The position numbers and the translations under genes are program-made. Positions 1 through 7,599 of a stretch of 47,889 nucleotides of DNA are shown in pieces. Within the stretch, counting starts at the first letter, position 1; every line of letters starts with the position of its first letter. A model generated the notes under the pieces. The model saw only the letters and a program-made list of their open reading frames with translations, ran no database searches and was not told the DNA's origin. Source of the DNA: Puniceicoccales bacterium (GTDB lineage: Bacteria; Verrucomicrobiota; Verrucomicrobiia; Opitutales; UBA953); the NCBI GenBank assembly GCA_031285745.1, contig JAITVQ010000286.1:1-47889 (forward strand). Reading direction: 5' to 3'.

Positions 1-242
1 CTGTCGGCGGCATTCTCATGACCATGTACGATGTGCGCACCAACCTCTCCCGCCAGGTGGTGCAGGAGGTAAAACAGCACTTCCCTGAAATGGTTTTCAA
101 TGCGATGATCCCCCGCAGCATTCGCCTCGGCGAAGCCCCCAGCCATGGCAAAACCATTTTCGACTACGACCCCATCTCTCCCGGTGCCGTCGCCTACGAC
201 ACCCTCGCCAAGGAAGTAATCAAACGGTTCGGGTTGAAATAG
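1..242 (+). CDS. parA: ParA/Soj chromosome-partitioning ATPase, C-terminal end (partial)
   Basis: The window opens inside this gene; the reading frame starts at base 3 and ends with TAG at 240-242. About 79 C-terminal residues are visible. They carry the block typical of ParA/Soj ATPases: 'LMTMYDVRTNLSRQVVQEV', then 'IPRSIRLGEAPSHGKTI' and 'YDPISPGAVAYDTLAKEV'. ParA is a deviant Walker-type ATPase that works with ParB bound at parS sites to segregate the origin region. The P-loop half lies outside the window, so an intact gene cannot be confirmed. No parB follows in this window; the next gene is a small DUF2007-like protein. Family assignment is firm; a chromosomal role is inferred from two parS-like sites at 41.2 and 42.4 kb. 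Confidence 0.9.
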   Translation, partial: VGGILMTMYDVRTNLSRQVVQEVKQHFPEMVFNAMIPRSIRLGEAPSHGKTIFDYDPISPGAVAYDTLAKEVIKRFGLK

Positions 243-257
243 AAACCTCCCATTTTT

Positions 258-515
258 ATGAGCAGCGACGAGGAAGAAATTCTTCATGAGCTATGCTCGC
301 TCGAGCCCATGCTGGCCAAGCGGGTGATTGAAAAATTGGAGAACGAGAAAATTCCGTTTGAAGTCGAAGCCGATCACTCGGCACTCAACGATCCTGTCCG
401 CGCTCTAAAACTTTATTTCTTCATGAGCCCCGAAGGATCCAAGGCCGTAATCTTTGTTCCCGAATCATACTTGGACCAGGCAACGGCTTTACTCAAAACA
501 GTCATCCCCGAATAA
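258..515 (+). CDS. Small DUF2007-like protein
   Basis: An 85-residue acidic cytoplasmic protein starting 15 bases after parA, probably in the same transcript. The pattern of an N-terminal helix, a middle segment ('KIPFEVEADHSAL') and a C-terminal 'VFVPESYLDQATALLKTV' resembles the DUF2007 'putative signal transducing protein' fold, where the tail helix packs on a small sheet. No catalytic residues are visible. The DUF2007 assignment is by pattern only and is tentative; that this is a real gene is likely from its spacing and codon use. Confidence 0.65.
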   Translation: MSSDEEEILHELCSLEPMLAKRVIEKLENEKIPFEVEADHSALNDPVRALKLYFFMSPEGSKAVIFVPESYLDQATALLKTVIPE

Positions 516-533
516 AGGATTACTCGTTTTTTT

Positions 534-622
534 ATAACACAAAGACCACGAAGGTCTGCACCAAGCTCACAAAAATTCCTTTGTGACCTCTGTGTATTCT
601 TTGTGCTCCTTGTGTTAAGTTA
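534..622. repeat. CACAAAG-type imperfect inverted repeat
   Basis: The 3' flank of the DUF2007-like gene holds two arms rich in CACAAAG/CACGAAG words: the left arm begins AACACAAAGACCACGAAGG at 536, and the right arm ends TCCTTGTGTTAAGTTA near 622. The right arm reversed reads AACACAAGGAGCACAAAG, so the arms pair imperfectly. Sequences of this phrase type occur dispersed in many Gram-negative genomes. A related pair of arms occurs at 29622-29762. It may act as a transcript end or be a mobile palindromic remnant. Confidence 0.5.
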
Positions 623-632
623 AATGGTCGTC

Positions 633-962
633 CTATTTCTTATTTCGCGACCCAAACAACAAATATTTCACTGCATCAAAAATTCCCGCGAATTTCTTTT
701 CCCGTCCCAAATATCGCTCCAGCACATAAAACAGATAATAATAAAACCGGCAAAAAGCCCAGACCATTACCCCCAGCAAAACAGCCGTTGTTAAACTCGG
801 TATTTGGATAAAAACCGCCACTGCCGCAGCAATTCCTGCCAACACGAACAACGCTCCCTTCAAATGAATCAACCACGGACTCTTCAGGTCGCTGTTCAAT
901 TTTGCCCAGATTCCTGGTTTTGAACCTTGGCTGCATTTGTTTTGGGGAGTCGAAGGGGTCAT
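633..962 (-). CDS. Small two-helix membrane protein, unknown function
   Basis: A 109-residue protein. The N-terminal 30 residues are polar. Then come two hydrophobic segments, about residues 33-53 (LKGALFVLAGIAAAVAVFI) and 56-78 (LTTAVLLGVMVWAFCRFYYYLF), followed by a basic tail with ERYLGREKKFAG and SRNKK. It is convergent with the parA pair. I do not recognise the family. The overlapping frame at 676-936 on the same strand has no such organisation and is a shadow. The start at 962 is the only upstream ATG. Confidence 0.6.
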   Translation of the reverse strand: MTPSTPQNKCSQGSKPGIWAKLNSDLKSPWLIHLKGALFVLAGIAAAVAVFIQIPSLTTAVLLGVMVWAFCRFYYYLFYVLERYLGREKKFAGIFDAVKYLLFGSRNKK

Positions 963-1071
963 CGGATAAATAAAAATCTTATGAACCCCTTGGACAATTC
1001 CAGAGTCCGGAGATCACCACGTCCTTTCAGTCACACTTGACCCAATAATTCATCTGCAATAATCTTTCCCC

Positions 1072-1251
1072 ATGAAACCCAAGAAATACTTACGCAGTCG
1101 GTTAACTTCAGGAGAACTTATAATGGATGGTTTGGGATGGGGAATTCTGATACTCATAACGGCTGGAATCGCGCTACCAGTGTGCCTTTTCTTTGTTGGT
1201 CGCCGTCTGATAAATTCCATTGAAATTTCCGATGGCCCACCTGAATTTTAA
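1072..1251 (+). CDS. Very small membrane protein (59 aa)
   Basis: ATG at 1072, TAA at 1249-1251, 59 residues, below the usual gene-calling length. A basic N-terminus (MKPKKYLRSRL) precedes one hydrophobic segment (residues about 22-43, GWGILILITAGIALPVCLFF), then RRLINSIEISDGPPEF. The positive-inside pattern and a single clean helix support a real membrane peptide. No family recognised. No strong ribosome binding site is visible. Confidence 0.5.
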   Translation: MKPKKYLRSRLTSGELIMDGLGWGILILITAGIALPVCLFFVGRRLINSIEISDGPPEF

Positions 1252-1322
1252 GTGAAGAGCGGTCAGAGTTGACGAATCAAGCTTGCCTGCCAACCGCGAG
1301 AAAGAAAGTTATCGGCACTCAC

Positions 1323-1610
1323 ATGGCCAAAGGGCGAGCAGGCAACCATTCCAGTGTCATCGACGCAGCAAAAACACTTGTTGCGTTGCTGGAGGAACAT
1401 GGCCGGGTCTCGCGGGGCATGATTGAGGCCCGGGTTGGCGCCGGCGGGCACACCATCAAAATCCTGCCATTGGATGGCGCGCTCCGGGTCACCGTGGTCG
1501 CCAAGGGGGCCAAACAGGAATTTCACGTCTATGGAATTCCCTTGGACAAGATGAAGGTGCTTCTGGCGGATAAATCGCTAAAAAACTTTTTGGTCAGAAT
1601 TGCCGAGTAA
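1323..1610 (+). CDS. Hypothetical protein (95 aa)
   Basis: I start at ATG 1323 (MAKGRAGNHSSVIDAAKTL); an in-frame TTG at 1269 would add 18 residues of low quality. The protein is mixed alpha/beta, with 'EEHGRVSRGMIEARVGAGGHTIKILPLDG' and a C-terminal 'YGIPLDKMKVLLADKSLKNFLVRIAE'. No transmembrane segment or signal peptide. I do not recognise the family. GC-rich codon use matches neighbouring housekeeping genes, unlike the following 1.1 kb, which favours a genuine gene. Confidence 0.6.
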   Translation: MAKGRAGNHSSVIDAAKTLVALLEEHGRVSRGMIEARVGAGGHTIKILPLDGALRVTVVAKGAKQEFHVYGIPLDKMKVLLADKSLKNFLVRIAE

Positions 1611-1640
1611 TCGCTGGTCCCCCAGTTCTTCGATTGAGAC

Positions 1641-1677
1641 CACTGGGATCGCCGGCGGGACGTCGGCGATCCCAGTG
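1641..1677. repeat. Perfect 14-bp inverted repeat
   Basis: CACTGGGATCGCCG at 1641-1654 is followed after 9 bases by its exact reverse complement at 1664-1677. It lies 30 bases after the stop of the 95-aa gene. There is no T-run, so it is not a classic intrinsic terminator. The GCCGGCGGGACGTCGGCG phrase has the look of dispersed GC-rich palindromes seen in Verrucomicrobia and Planctomycetes. Confidence 0.7.
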
Positions 1678-1814
1678 AAGAATTGCGAGGTTTTGACTAT
1701 GACATCCCCATGGCAAATTTTCCCCTTATTTAAACATTTCATAGACCCATTATCCTGTCAGTCATCTTTGTGTTTCAAATCGGCAAAGCTCCGATCCACC
1801 CAAAAGCTGGAGTG

Positions 1815-2067
1815 ATCTTCAGTGAAAACCTCCCCAGCAACAAAATTTCTTGTCTCACTTCCGTTACAAACCATCCCAGAAATTTGATTTCTCGAGTCAT
1901 TCACACTGGAGATCACTCCAGAAATTAAATTTCTCGACCCATCTCCGGTGAAGATCATCCCAGAAGTAAAACTTCTGGGGCCATCCACGGTTGAAATCAC
2001 TCTGGAAATTTAGATTCTGGGGGCATCTCCGATGGAAATGGCATGGGAATTTCAGCAATTTGGCAGC
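1815..2067. repeat. 42-bp tandem repeat array with dyad core, locus 1 (6 units)
   Basis: Six degenerate units start at 1815, 1857, 1899, 1941, 1983 and 2025; the first five are exactly 42 bp. A weak seventh may precede at 1773. The consensus is roughly ATCYACGGTGAAGATC, then a dyad of the form CCAGAAAT-N3-ATTTCTGG. In unit four the dyad is perfect: CCCAGAAGT at 1960-1968 and ACTTCTGGG at 1972-1980. A second array of the same unit lies at 30054-30306. Short reading frames through it on the minus strand are products of the repeat, since 42 is divisible by 3. Confidence 0.85.
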
Positions 2068-2574
2068 AGTAATGCGTATTTTCACCACAGATCAGGCAAG
2101 GACAAGAGCCTAGATAGACCTGAATATGATTAAGATAGATAAAACAAAGATTATCCTGGCAAACATAGGAGTGAGGAGGTATCGCAGAAATCGGCTATCC
2201 ATCATTTGTCCCTGTCACATTTGGGCCTTTTTGTCCTAAATATGGGTAAAATACTAGATACCATAAACTTTCTATTCTGTATGAAGAGTATTCGAACCTT
2301 TGGCTAATTCAATGCTTTATGTAATCGCATAAATGGAGGGCCGAGCTCCTGCGAGGCCGTGGGCAAAGTAATAATAATGGGAAAATAGACATGCTCAACG
2401 TCGAGTCCCCATTCCAGAAAATTGCCTGATCCTGATATTCCCTTTTGGCCTCACTATCCTCATTTGGTTACAGTTTCCCAGACGCTCGCCCCTCTATCTG
2501 ATCTCTTGCTTCAGGGTAACAACGGGAATCATAGGCCGAATTTCTGGAAAAATGGGTTCTGAGTTATTATCAGC
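2068..2574. other. Gene-free stretch
   Basis: No convincing coding frame on either strand. The only feature I can name is a GC-rich phrase at 2333-2363 (GGAGGGCCGAGCTCCTGCGA and onward), which differs in composition from its AT-rich surroundings and resembles a dispersed repeat remnant. Composition is otherwise AT-rich, unlike flanking genes. Confidence 0.5.
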
Positions 2575-2630
2575 TTGTCCACATTCATTCACATTCCATA
2601 TTTTGTTAGATTAAACTGAATTGTGGATTA
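2575..2630. other. Cluster of three DnaA-box-like 9-mers
   Basis: TTGTCCACA at 2575-2583, TCATTCACA at 2585-2593 and TGTGGATTA (reverse TAATCCACA) at 2622-2630 each differ by one base from TTWTNCACA. A strongly AT-rich stretch follows (2600-2680). ParA is 2.3 kb to the left. This is compatible with a replication origin or a DnaA-regulated promoter, but one-mismatch boxes are common, so confidence is low. Confidence 0.25.
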
Positions 2631-2639
2631 TTTATCTTT

Positions 2640-2669
2640 AATTATTAACTTCGTTAAAAATTAATAATT
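2640..2669. promoter_or_regulatory. Inverted repeat upstream of fic
   Basis: AATTATTAA at 2640-2648 and TTAATAATT at 2661-2669 form a perfect 9-bp dyad with a 12-base spacer, ending 41 bases before the fic start codon. It could be an operator or part of an AT-rich unwinding region belonging to the adjacent DnaA-box-like cluster. Confidence 0.35.
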
Positions 2670-2710
2670 GCTTTAAATGGAAACGTAACTTACCCTCAAC
2701 GAACAAAATT

Positions 2711-4063
2711 ATGAAACTCCCGCTACAGCCACCGACGTTGGAAGCAATTCTTGGGAATGAGGCAACCCCGGTGGCAGGTTTATTGCAGAAATTCGGACAT
2801 TTGCCCCCGGAAAAATCCCTTTTTTGGCATTGGGACGAATTGTTTTCGCAGGAGGCCCCGGAGAATTTTTCCATCGAGGAATGGTGGGGAGTCTTGAAGT
2901 TGAAACGGTATTTTCAACAGGAACAATTGCCGCTGATCGGGATCGATAAAAAACCAGTCGTATTTGGGCAGCCTGGCACTGTTTTAGAATTTTTATACAA
3001 ATTGGATAGAAAACTCGGCAGCGAAACCACCCTCAGTCCGGGGGCATTATTTTCGTCCCGCGAAGAACGAAAAATCCACGCCCTTCACACATCTTTTGAA
3101 GAAGCCATCGCCTCGACGCAGCTTGAAGGTGCTACTGGAGACCTAGAGGAAGCCAAGATGATGCTGGCCACAGGGAGGCCGCCCAAAGACCCTTTCGAGC
3201 AAACGGTCACCAATAATCACGAGGCTTTCCTGTTTTTAAAGCAACGGATCGAGGAACCGTTTACCCCGGAAATCCTACTGGAAACACATCGTTTGGTCAT
3301 GAACAACCTGCTGCCCGAAAATGCCGATGGCGGAGGTCGGTTCCGGCGTGAGGATGAAAATATCCAATTGGAATCCTATGACAGGCAGGTGCTGTTTACC
3401 CCGCCCCCGACAGCCGAATTGCCTGAACGGATTCAAATACTCTGTGACTTTCTCAATGAGGACAGCCCTTACGGCAAATTCATTCACCCGTTGATTCGCG
3501 CCATCCTGGCCCATTTTTGGCTTTCTTATGAACATCCTTTTGTCGACGGGAATGGCCGGGTGGCGCGACTACTGTTTTACTGGTCGCTATTGAGGCAGGA
3601 TTATCCGCTTGCGGAACATATTTCCCTGTCGGGGGCCATTTTTAAAAACCCCTCTCCCTACTATCAGGCCTTTCTTCATGCGGAAACCGATGAGAATGAT
3701 GCGACTTATTTTGTGATTAACCAGCTGGAGATGATAGATGATGCGCTGGAAACATTTGTGACAACGGCCCGGGAGAAATTAGCCCAATCCGAAGAGATTT
3801 TTTCTCAATTTGATCATTTTACCTGGATTAATCACCGGCAGGAGCAGGTCCTGATCCATGCCCTGAAGCACCCCGGGGCCATTTACACCATTGAGTCGCA
3901 ACAGGGATTCCACCGGGTAAGTTTCGCCACGGCGCGCAGCGATCTGTTGGAGTTGGCCAAAAACGGGTTGCTATTGCTCCGCAAAACACGTCCTCACCGG
4001 TTTATTGCCCCGGCGGATTTGCCCGAACGGTTGAAAAAAGCAGCTTCCACGCAGACTCTTTAG
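2711..4063 (+). CDS. Fic-domain protein (AMP-transferase-like), self-inhibited class
   Basis: A 450-residue protein with an N-terminal DUF4172/Fic_N-like helical region, a Fic domain and a C-terminal winged-helix-like region. The Fic motif is complete: H275-P-F-V-D-G-N-G-R-V-A-R286; the histidine is the general base and the GNGR loop holds ATP phosphates. The inhibitory helix motif S/T-x3-E-G/N is present upstream as S135-T-Q-L-E139-G, placing it in the class with N-terminal autoinhibition in cis. Known members AMPylate target proteins on Ser/Thr/Tyr; the target here is unknown. The C-terminus ('HRQEQVLIHALKHPGAIYTIESQQGFHRVSFATARSDL', cut here for description) is consistent with a DNA-binding helix-turn-helix. 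Its stop is 3 bases before pabB, so the two are probably co-transcribed. Confidence 0.92.
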   Translation: MKLPLQPPTLEAILGNEATPVAGLLQKFGHLPPEKSLFWHWDELFSQEAPENFSIEEWWGVLKLKRYFQQEQLPLIGIDKKPVVFGQPGTVLEFLYKLDRKLGSETTLSPGALFSSREERKIHALHTSFEEAIASTQLEGATGDLEEAKMMLATGRPPKDPFEQTVTNNHEAFLFLKQRIEEPFTPEILLETHRLVMNNLLPENADGGGRFRREDENIQLESYDRQVLFTPPPTAELPERIQILCDFLNEDSPYGKFIHPLIRAILAHFWLSYEHPFVDGNGRVARLLFYWSLLRQDYPLAEHISLSGAIFKNPSPYYQAFLHAETDENDATYFVINQLEMIDDALETFVTTAREKLAQSEEIFSQFDHFTWINHRQEQVLIHALKHPGAIYTIESQQGFHRVSFATARSDLLELAKNGLLLLRKTRPHRFIAPADLPERLKKAASTQTL

Positions 4064-4066
4064 TTC

Positions 4067-5530
4067 GTGGCTGTCCCTTATCTAAAAGAAACCTCCGTTC
4101 AGGAATGGTTGGCAGTGCCGGAATCCGTGCGCTGGCTACCCGCCATGGCGACGGCATCGGCAGCCGGGTTGCCCAAGGATTGGTCGTCTTTTTGGACAAC
4201 TCACGCTTCGGCGTTATTCGAGTCAGGTCGATCCGGAAGGTGGACAGTGTTGATCCCTGATTTGGAAATGACCACGGGAATAAATGCTGCTCAACCCCAA
4301 CAGGCACTGGCGGAGCTCGCCCACTGGCAACAACAGAATCCGGGAGCACGGCTGGCTGGTTGGCCGGAATTCCAAGGCGGCCTGATATTGTTGATTTCCT
4401 ATGATCTGGTGCGGGCCTACGAACCGATCTCGGCACAGGCCAAGGATGACTTGGGAACATTGCCTATTATCGCGGGATTTGCGCGGGAGGTGCTGGTCTA
4501 TGATCATCAGGAAAAATCCGTGACAGCCATTGTGCTGGGAGATCGGCTGGTTGCGCCTTCTCTGGAAGAATTGCATGAAGCCTGCCTGGGGCGTGCCCGG
4601 AAATTACTGGCGAAATGGTTGGCTTGTCCCAGGCAATCGGAAAAAGCCCCTGTTCACCCACAGGCCAGCCAGCCCGCTCTGTCGCGTTTGGCTCCCGTTG
4701 CCACATTTGACGAGGTTTCCTTCTGCTCGGCAGTGCGCCGAGTTCAGGAATATATCGCCGCTGGAGACACCTATCAGGTGAATCTCTCCCTGCGGCAGAG
4801 TTTCCCGCTCACGGTCGATCCCGAACAAATTTACGAGACCCTGCGACGGATCAATCCCTCGCCCTACATGGGCTTATTGCGCACGCCCGGTTTAACATTG
4901 GTCAGCGGATCTCCCGAATTACTCGTTCGCACCTGTGGAGATCGACTGGAATCGCGCCCCATCGCCGGAACCCGGCCCCGGGGCAATGATCCTGCCGCCG
5001 ACCTGGCCCTTCTGCAGGAATTGCTGGCCAATGAAAAGGAGCGCGCGGAACACTTAATGCTGGTGGATCTGTTGCGCAATGATCTGGGCCGCGTCGCCCG
5101 GCGCGGTTCCGTTGGGGTGGATGAGTTCATGACTGTCGAGAGTTACTCTCACGTCATGCACCTCGTTTCCCATATTTCGGGCCACTTGGAAACCATGCCT
5201 GCAATAGACGATGTGTTGCGAGCGGTCTTTCCCGGAGGCACCATCACCGGCGCCCCCAAGGTGCGCACCATGCAAATTATCGAGGAGTTGGAACCTGTCC
5301 GGCGTGGTTATTATACCGGCGCTTTCGGCTGGCTTGGTCTCGATGGTTCGCTTAACTTAAACATTATCATCCGCTCGCTGATAGCCCAAAACGGTGTCGG
5401 CCATATCCAGGCGGGAGCAGGCATCGTCGCCGATTCCGACCCCGCCCGGGAATACCGTGAGTCCCTGAACAAGGCACTGGCGTTGGTGCGGGCACTGGAG
5501 GAAACCAAATATGAACGCCGCTTGGCTTGA
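4067..5530 (+). CDS. pabB: Aminodeoxychorismate synthase component I (chorismate-binding enzyme)
   Basis: A 487-residue chorismate-utilising enzyme, full length for PabB. The C-terminal catalytic domain shows SGSPELLVR (280-288), PIAGT (298-302), the NEKERAEHLMLVDLLRNDLGR block and PGGTITGAPKVRTMQII. It adds the amino group (from a glutamine amidotransferase partner, PabA/TrpG) to chorismate for p-aminobenzoate and folate. PIAGT instead of PIKGT is the anthranilate-synthase form of the loop, but it also occurs in a PabB subgroup; the downstream pabC favours PabB over TrpE. The GTG start at 4067 is 3 bases after the fic stop; an ATG at 4145 is an alternative. The 3' end overlaps pabC by 20 bases. 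Confidence 0.88.
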   Translation: MAVPYLKETSVQEWLAVPESVRWLPAMATASAAGLPKDWSSFWTTHASALFESGRSGRWTVLIPDLEMTTGINAAQPQQALAELAHWQQQNPGARLAGWPEFQGGLILLISYDLVRAYEPISAQAKDDLGTLPIIAGFAREVLVYDHQEKSVTAIVLGDRLVAPSLEELHEACLGRARKLLAKWLACPRQSEKAPVHPQASQPALSRLAPVATFDEVSFCSAVRRVQEYIAAGDTYQVNLSLRQSFPLTVDPEQIYETLRRINPSPYMGLLRTPGLTLVSGSPELLVRTCGDRLESRPIAGTRPRGNDPAADLALLQELLANEKERAEHLMLVDLLRNDLGRVARRGSVGVDEFMTVESYSHVMHLVSHISGHLETMPAIDDVLRAVFPGGTITGAPKVRTMQIIEELEPVRRGYYTGAFGWLGLDGSLNLNIIIRSLIAQNGVGHIQAGAGIVADSDPAREYRESLNKALALVRALEETKYERRLA

Positions 5531-6383
5531 TGGAAAAATTGTCGAAGCAAACGCACCGGGAATAGCCCTGACTGATCACGGACTTCTTTTCGGGGCTTCT
5601 TTCTTTGAGACATTCAGAACCACGCAACGAAAGCCCGGTTTCATATTGCGGCATCTGCGGCGGCTGGAAAACAGTTGCAACACCATCGGCATTCATCTCG
5701 CGGACACGCTGCTGGGGCATGGCGCCCGGTATGCCTGGGATGGCGTGCTGGGGCCCTTGCTGGATGCCAACGGGCTGGATGACGCAGTCATCCGTTATAC
5801 GGTAACAGCCGGCCCTGCCGAAGGCGGACCCGGCAGCGCCCACTACCTTCAGCCCCACGAATTTTTGCTGGTTCGGCCCCTGCCGCCCCCGGCTGACCGG
5901 ATCACCCTGCACCTGCTGGAAGGGCGGCGGACCGGCGGCGAATGGCATCCCCGACCCAAAAGCGGAAACTATTTGAACAGCCTCATACGAGCCCAGGAAT
6001 TTGCCAAACGCGGTGACGTCACTAGCGGAGACGAAGCACTGGTCTTGAATTCGCACGGAGAAATCACCGAAGGCGTTTTCTCCAGTGTATTCTGGTTGCG
6101 TGACGGGGTTTGGTCCACGCCCCGGCTGGAGACAGGCGCTTTGCCCGGAGTCGGACGAGAGGTAACCATTGAGGCAGCCAAGCGGCTCGGCTTTGCCGTC
6201 CACGAAGTGGCCCAAGGCTTCGAGGCCATCTGTCAGGCCACGGCCGTATTCATCACCAGCAGCGTTCGCGGCATCGTTCCGGTCAGTCGGATTATCGATA
6301 CTGCCGGGATTATCGTTTGGAATGCCGGGAAGCCAATATCTGCGCTTACCGAGCTGATTGAGGAGTTCGAGAAATTGAGGTAA
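5511..6383 (+). CDS. pabC: Aminotransferase class IV, probable 4-amino-4-deoxychorismate lyase
   Basis: A 290-residue fold-type IV PLP enzyme. N-terminal 'LTDHGLLFGASFFETFRT' is the family's opening signature; the PLP lysine is K150 in 'RPKSGNYLNSLIRAQE'; 'GDEALVLNSHGEITEGVFSSVFW' is the cofactor-binding block; 'LETGALPGVGREV' and 'AVFITSSVRGIVPV' follow. The overlap with pabB and its lyase-like length support PabC, which releases pyruvate from aminodeoxychorismate to give p-aminobenzoate. Branched-chain or D-amino-acid aminotransferases share the fold, so context carries part of the call. Confidence 0.85.
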   Translation: MNAAWLDGKIVEANAPGIALTDHGLLFGASFFETFRTTQRKPGFILRHLRRLENSCNTIGIHLADTLLGHGARYAWDGVLGPLLDANGLDDAVIRYTVTAGPAEGGPGSAHYLQPHEFLLVRPLPPPADRITLHLLEGRRTGGEWHPRPKSGNYLNSLIRAQEFAKRGDVTSGDEALVLNSHGEITEGVFSSVFWLRDGVWSTPRLETGALPGVGREVTIEAAKRLGFAVHEVAQGFEAICQATAVFITSSVRGIVPVSRIIDTAGIIVWNAGKPISALTELIEEFEKLR

Positions 6384-6399
6384 GGCACATGGAAAAACT

Positions 6400-6427
6400 G
6401 GAGAGACGAACTCCCGCGAGTCCCTCC
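6400..6427. terminator. Possible terminator between convergent pabC and HAF gene
   Basis: GGAGAGAC at 6400-6407 pairs with GTCCCTCC at 6420-6427 (one mismatch) across a 12-base loop, followed by ATTCATTTTT on the plus strand. It sits 17 bases after the pabC stop and just before the 3' end of the convergent HAF gene. Confidence 0.4.
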
Positions 6428-6429
6428 AT

Positions 6430-7599
6430 TCATTTTTCCGGAACCAGGGCAGTCCAAAGCACTGCGCGCTGGTGCCGGGAAGTGCTGGGACGATATTTTT
6501 CGGAAAGGTCGAGTTTCTCGCCAGCCCATTCCCATGCTATGCTCCACCATGGGATATCGTATTCAACACGTCCTACGATCTGGCCAGTATTGTTAATATC
6601 GAACGCGTAACTGTGATCGCCACTCAAGGCACCCAAGTCCATCATGCCGGTTTCCTGACTCCAAAAGAAAGCGTGGGTTTTTCCATTCTTGAGAGACGAC
6701 CAGCCGACCACTTGGTTCAAGTCGTTAATCGCGCTGGCGCGGCTATGGTTACCACCAAGCGTACCCAAATCAATCATCCCATCTTTATCAGTCCAAAGAA
6801 AAGCATGCGGTTCTCCCGTATCTGTGTTGGATTCCCCGACAACACAACCATCATTGTTGATAGCCCAGGCTTCGCTATTTATCCCGCCAAGAGTCCCCAA
6901 ATCGACCATGCCGGTTTTTTCCGTCCAAAGAAAGGCATGATCTTCCTCGGTTTTGGTTTCTGCGGAGCCAACCACCGTACCAGCGTTGTTGATATCAGCC
7001 GCCATACTTTTACGGCCGCCCAGCGTGCCTAAAATCTGCATGCCCCGTTCCCGGGTCCAAAGGAAAGCATCTTGTTCAACGAAGATTTTCCCCCGCCACC
7101 CCACCACGTCACCCAGATCATTGACGGCACAAGCCATACTTTCTTTTTCCTCCAAGGGTACCAGATCTTCCGCGCCATCTTCCCGGGTCCAGAGAAAGGC
7201 GCGAACATTGAGGTCGTCTGCCTCCATCCCTCCCACAATCACACCCGATTGATTGATCCTAATTGCCCAACTGACACCGTTGTTTCCCAAATCCATTGGT
7301 TGCATGCCTTGTTGCTTGGTCCACAGGAAGGCGAATTTTTTCTTATCCTTGGAGCGGACCCCCACGACGGTGCCCTGATCATTGATTGCCAGCGCATAAC
7401 TATATTCCTTGCCGCCTGCATCGAGAAAGAATGCTTTCTCCGGTGACAATAATGTCTGGCCTGCGATAATTAAAACTACCGCGAACAGAATCGCCACCCC
7501 GATAAAAAGCCCCCGACGCTTAAGAACCTTGCCGGAAGCCTTGGGTCTGGAAACAGAATGGCCTGTTGTGCTGTTCATTTTCGGCAAACGTAACTTCAT
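6430..7599 (-). CDS. HAF-repeat membrane-anchored protein (paralog 2)
   Basis: About 389 residues from ATG 7599; the stop of the upstream paralog overlaps as ATGA, suggesting translational coupling (ATG 7578 is an alternative). A basic N-terminus is followed by one transmembrane helix (LFIGVAILFAVVLIIAG), then about seven HAF repeats, each reading like 'HAFLWT..GM.DLGTLGG..S.A..IN..G.VVG'. HAF repeats (named for the His-Ala-Phe triplet) form extracytoplasmic beta structure in proteins of unknown role. With the neighbour it forms a duplicated pair, about half identical by eye. Confidence 0.85.
   Translation of the reverse strand: MKLRLPKMNSTTGHSVSRPKASGKVLKRRGLFIGVAILFAVVLIIAGQTLLSPEKAFFLDAGGKEYSYALAINDQGTVVGVRSKDKKKFAFLWTKQQGMQPMDLGNNGVSWAIRINQSGVIVGGMEADDLNVRAFLWTREDGAEDLVPLEEKESMACAVNDLGDVVGWRGKIFVEQDAFLWTRERGMQILGTLGGRKSMAADINNAGTVVGSAETKTEEDHAFLWTEKTGMVDLGTLGGINSEAWAINNDGCVVGESNTDTGEPHAFLWTDKDGMIDLGTLGGNHSRASAINDLNQVVGWSSLKNGKTHAFFWSQETGMMDLGALSGDHSYAFDINNTGQIVGRVEYDIPWWSIAWEWAGEKLDLSEKYRPSTSRHQRAVLWTALVPEK

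Noticed and set aside
1600-1815. Plus-strand 71-residue frame
   Set aside because: Runs through the 14-bp inverted repeat and into the repeat array; no family pattern and poor composition.
1758-2088. Minus-strand frames with repeated amino-acid motifs
   Set aside because: The 42-bp unit is divisible by three, so any open frame gives a repeated peptide; there is no start region or conserved ends.
5367-6215. Minus-strand 282-residue frame
   Set aside because: Antisense shadow of pabC, which has full motifs on the plus strand.
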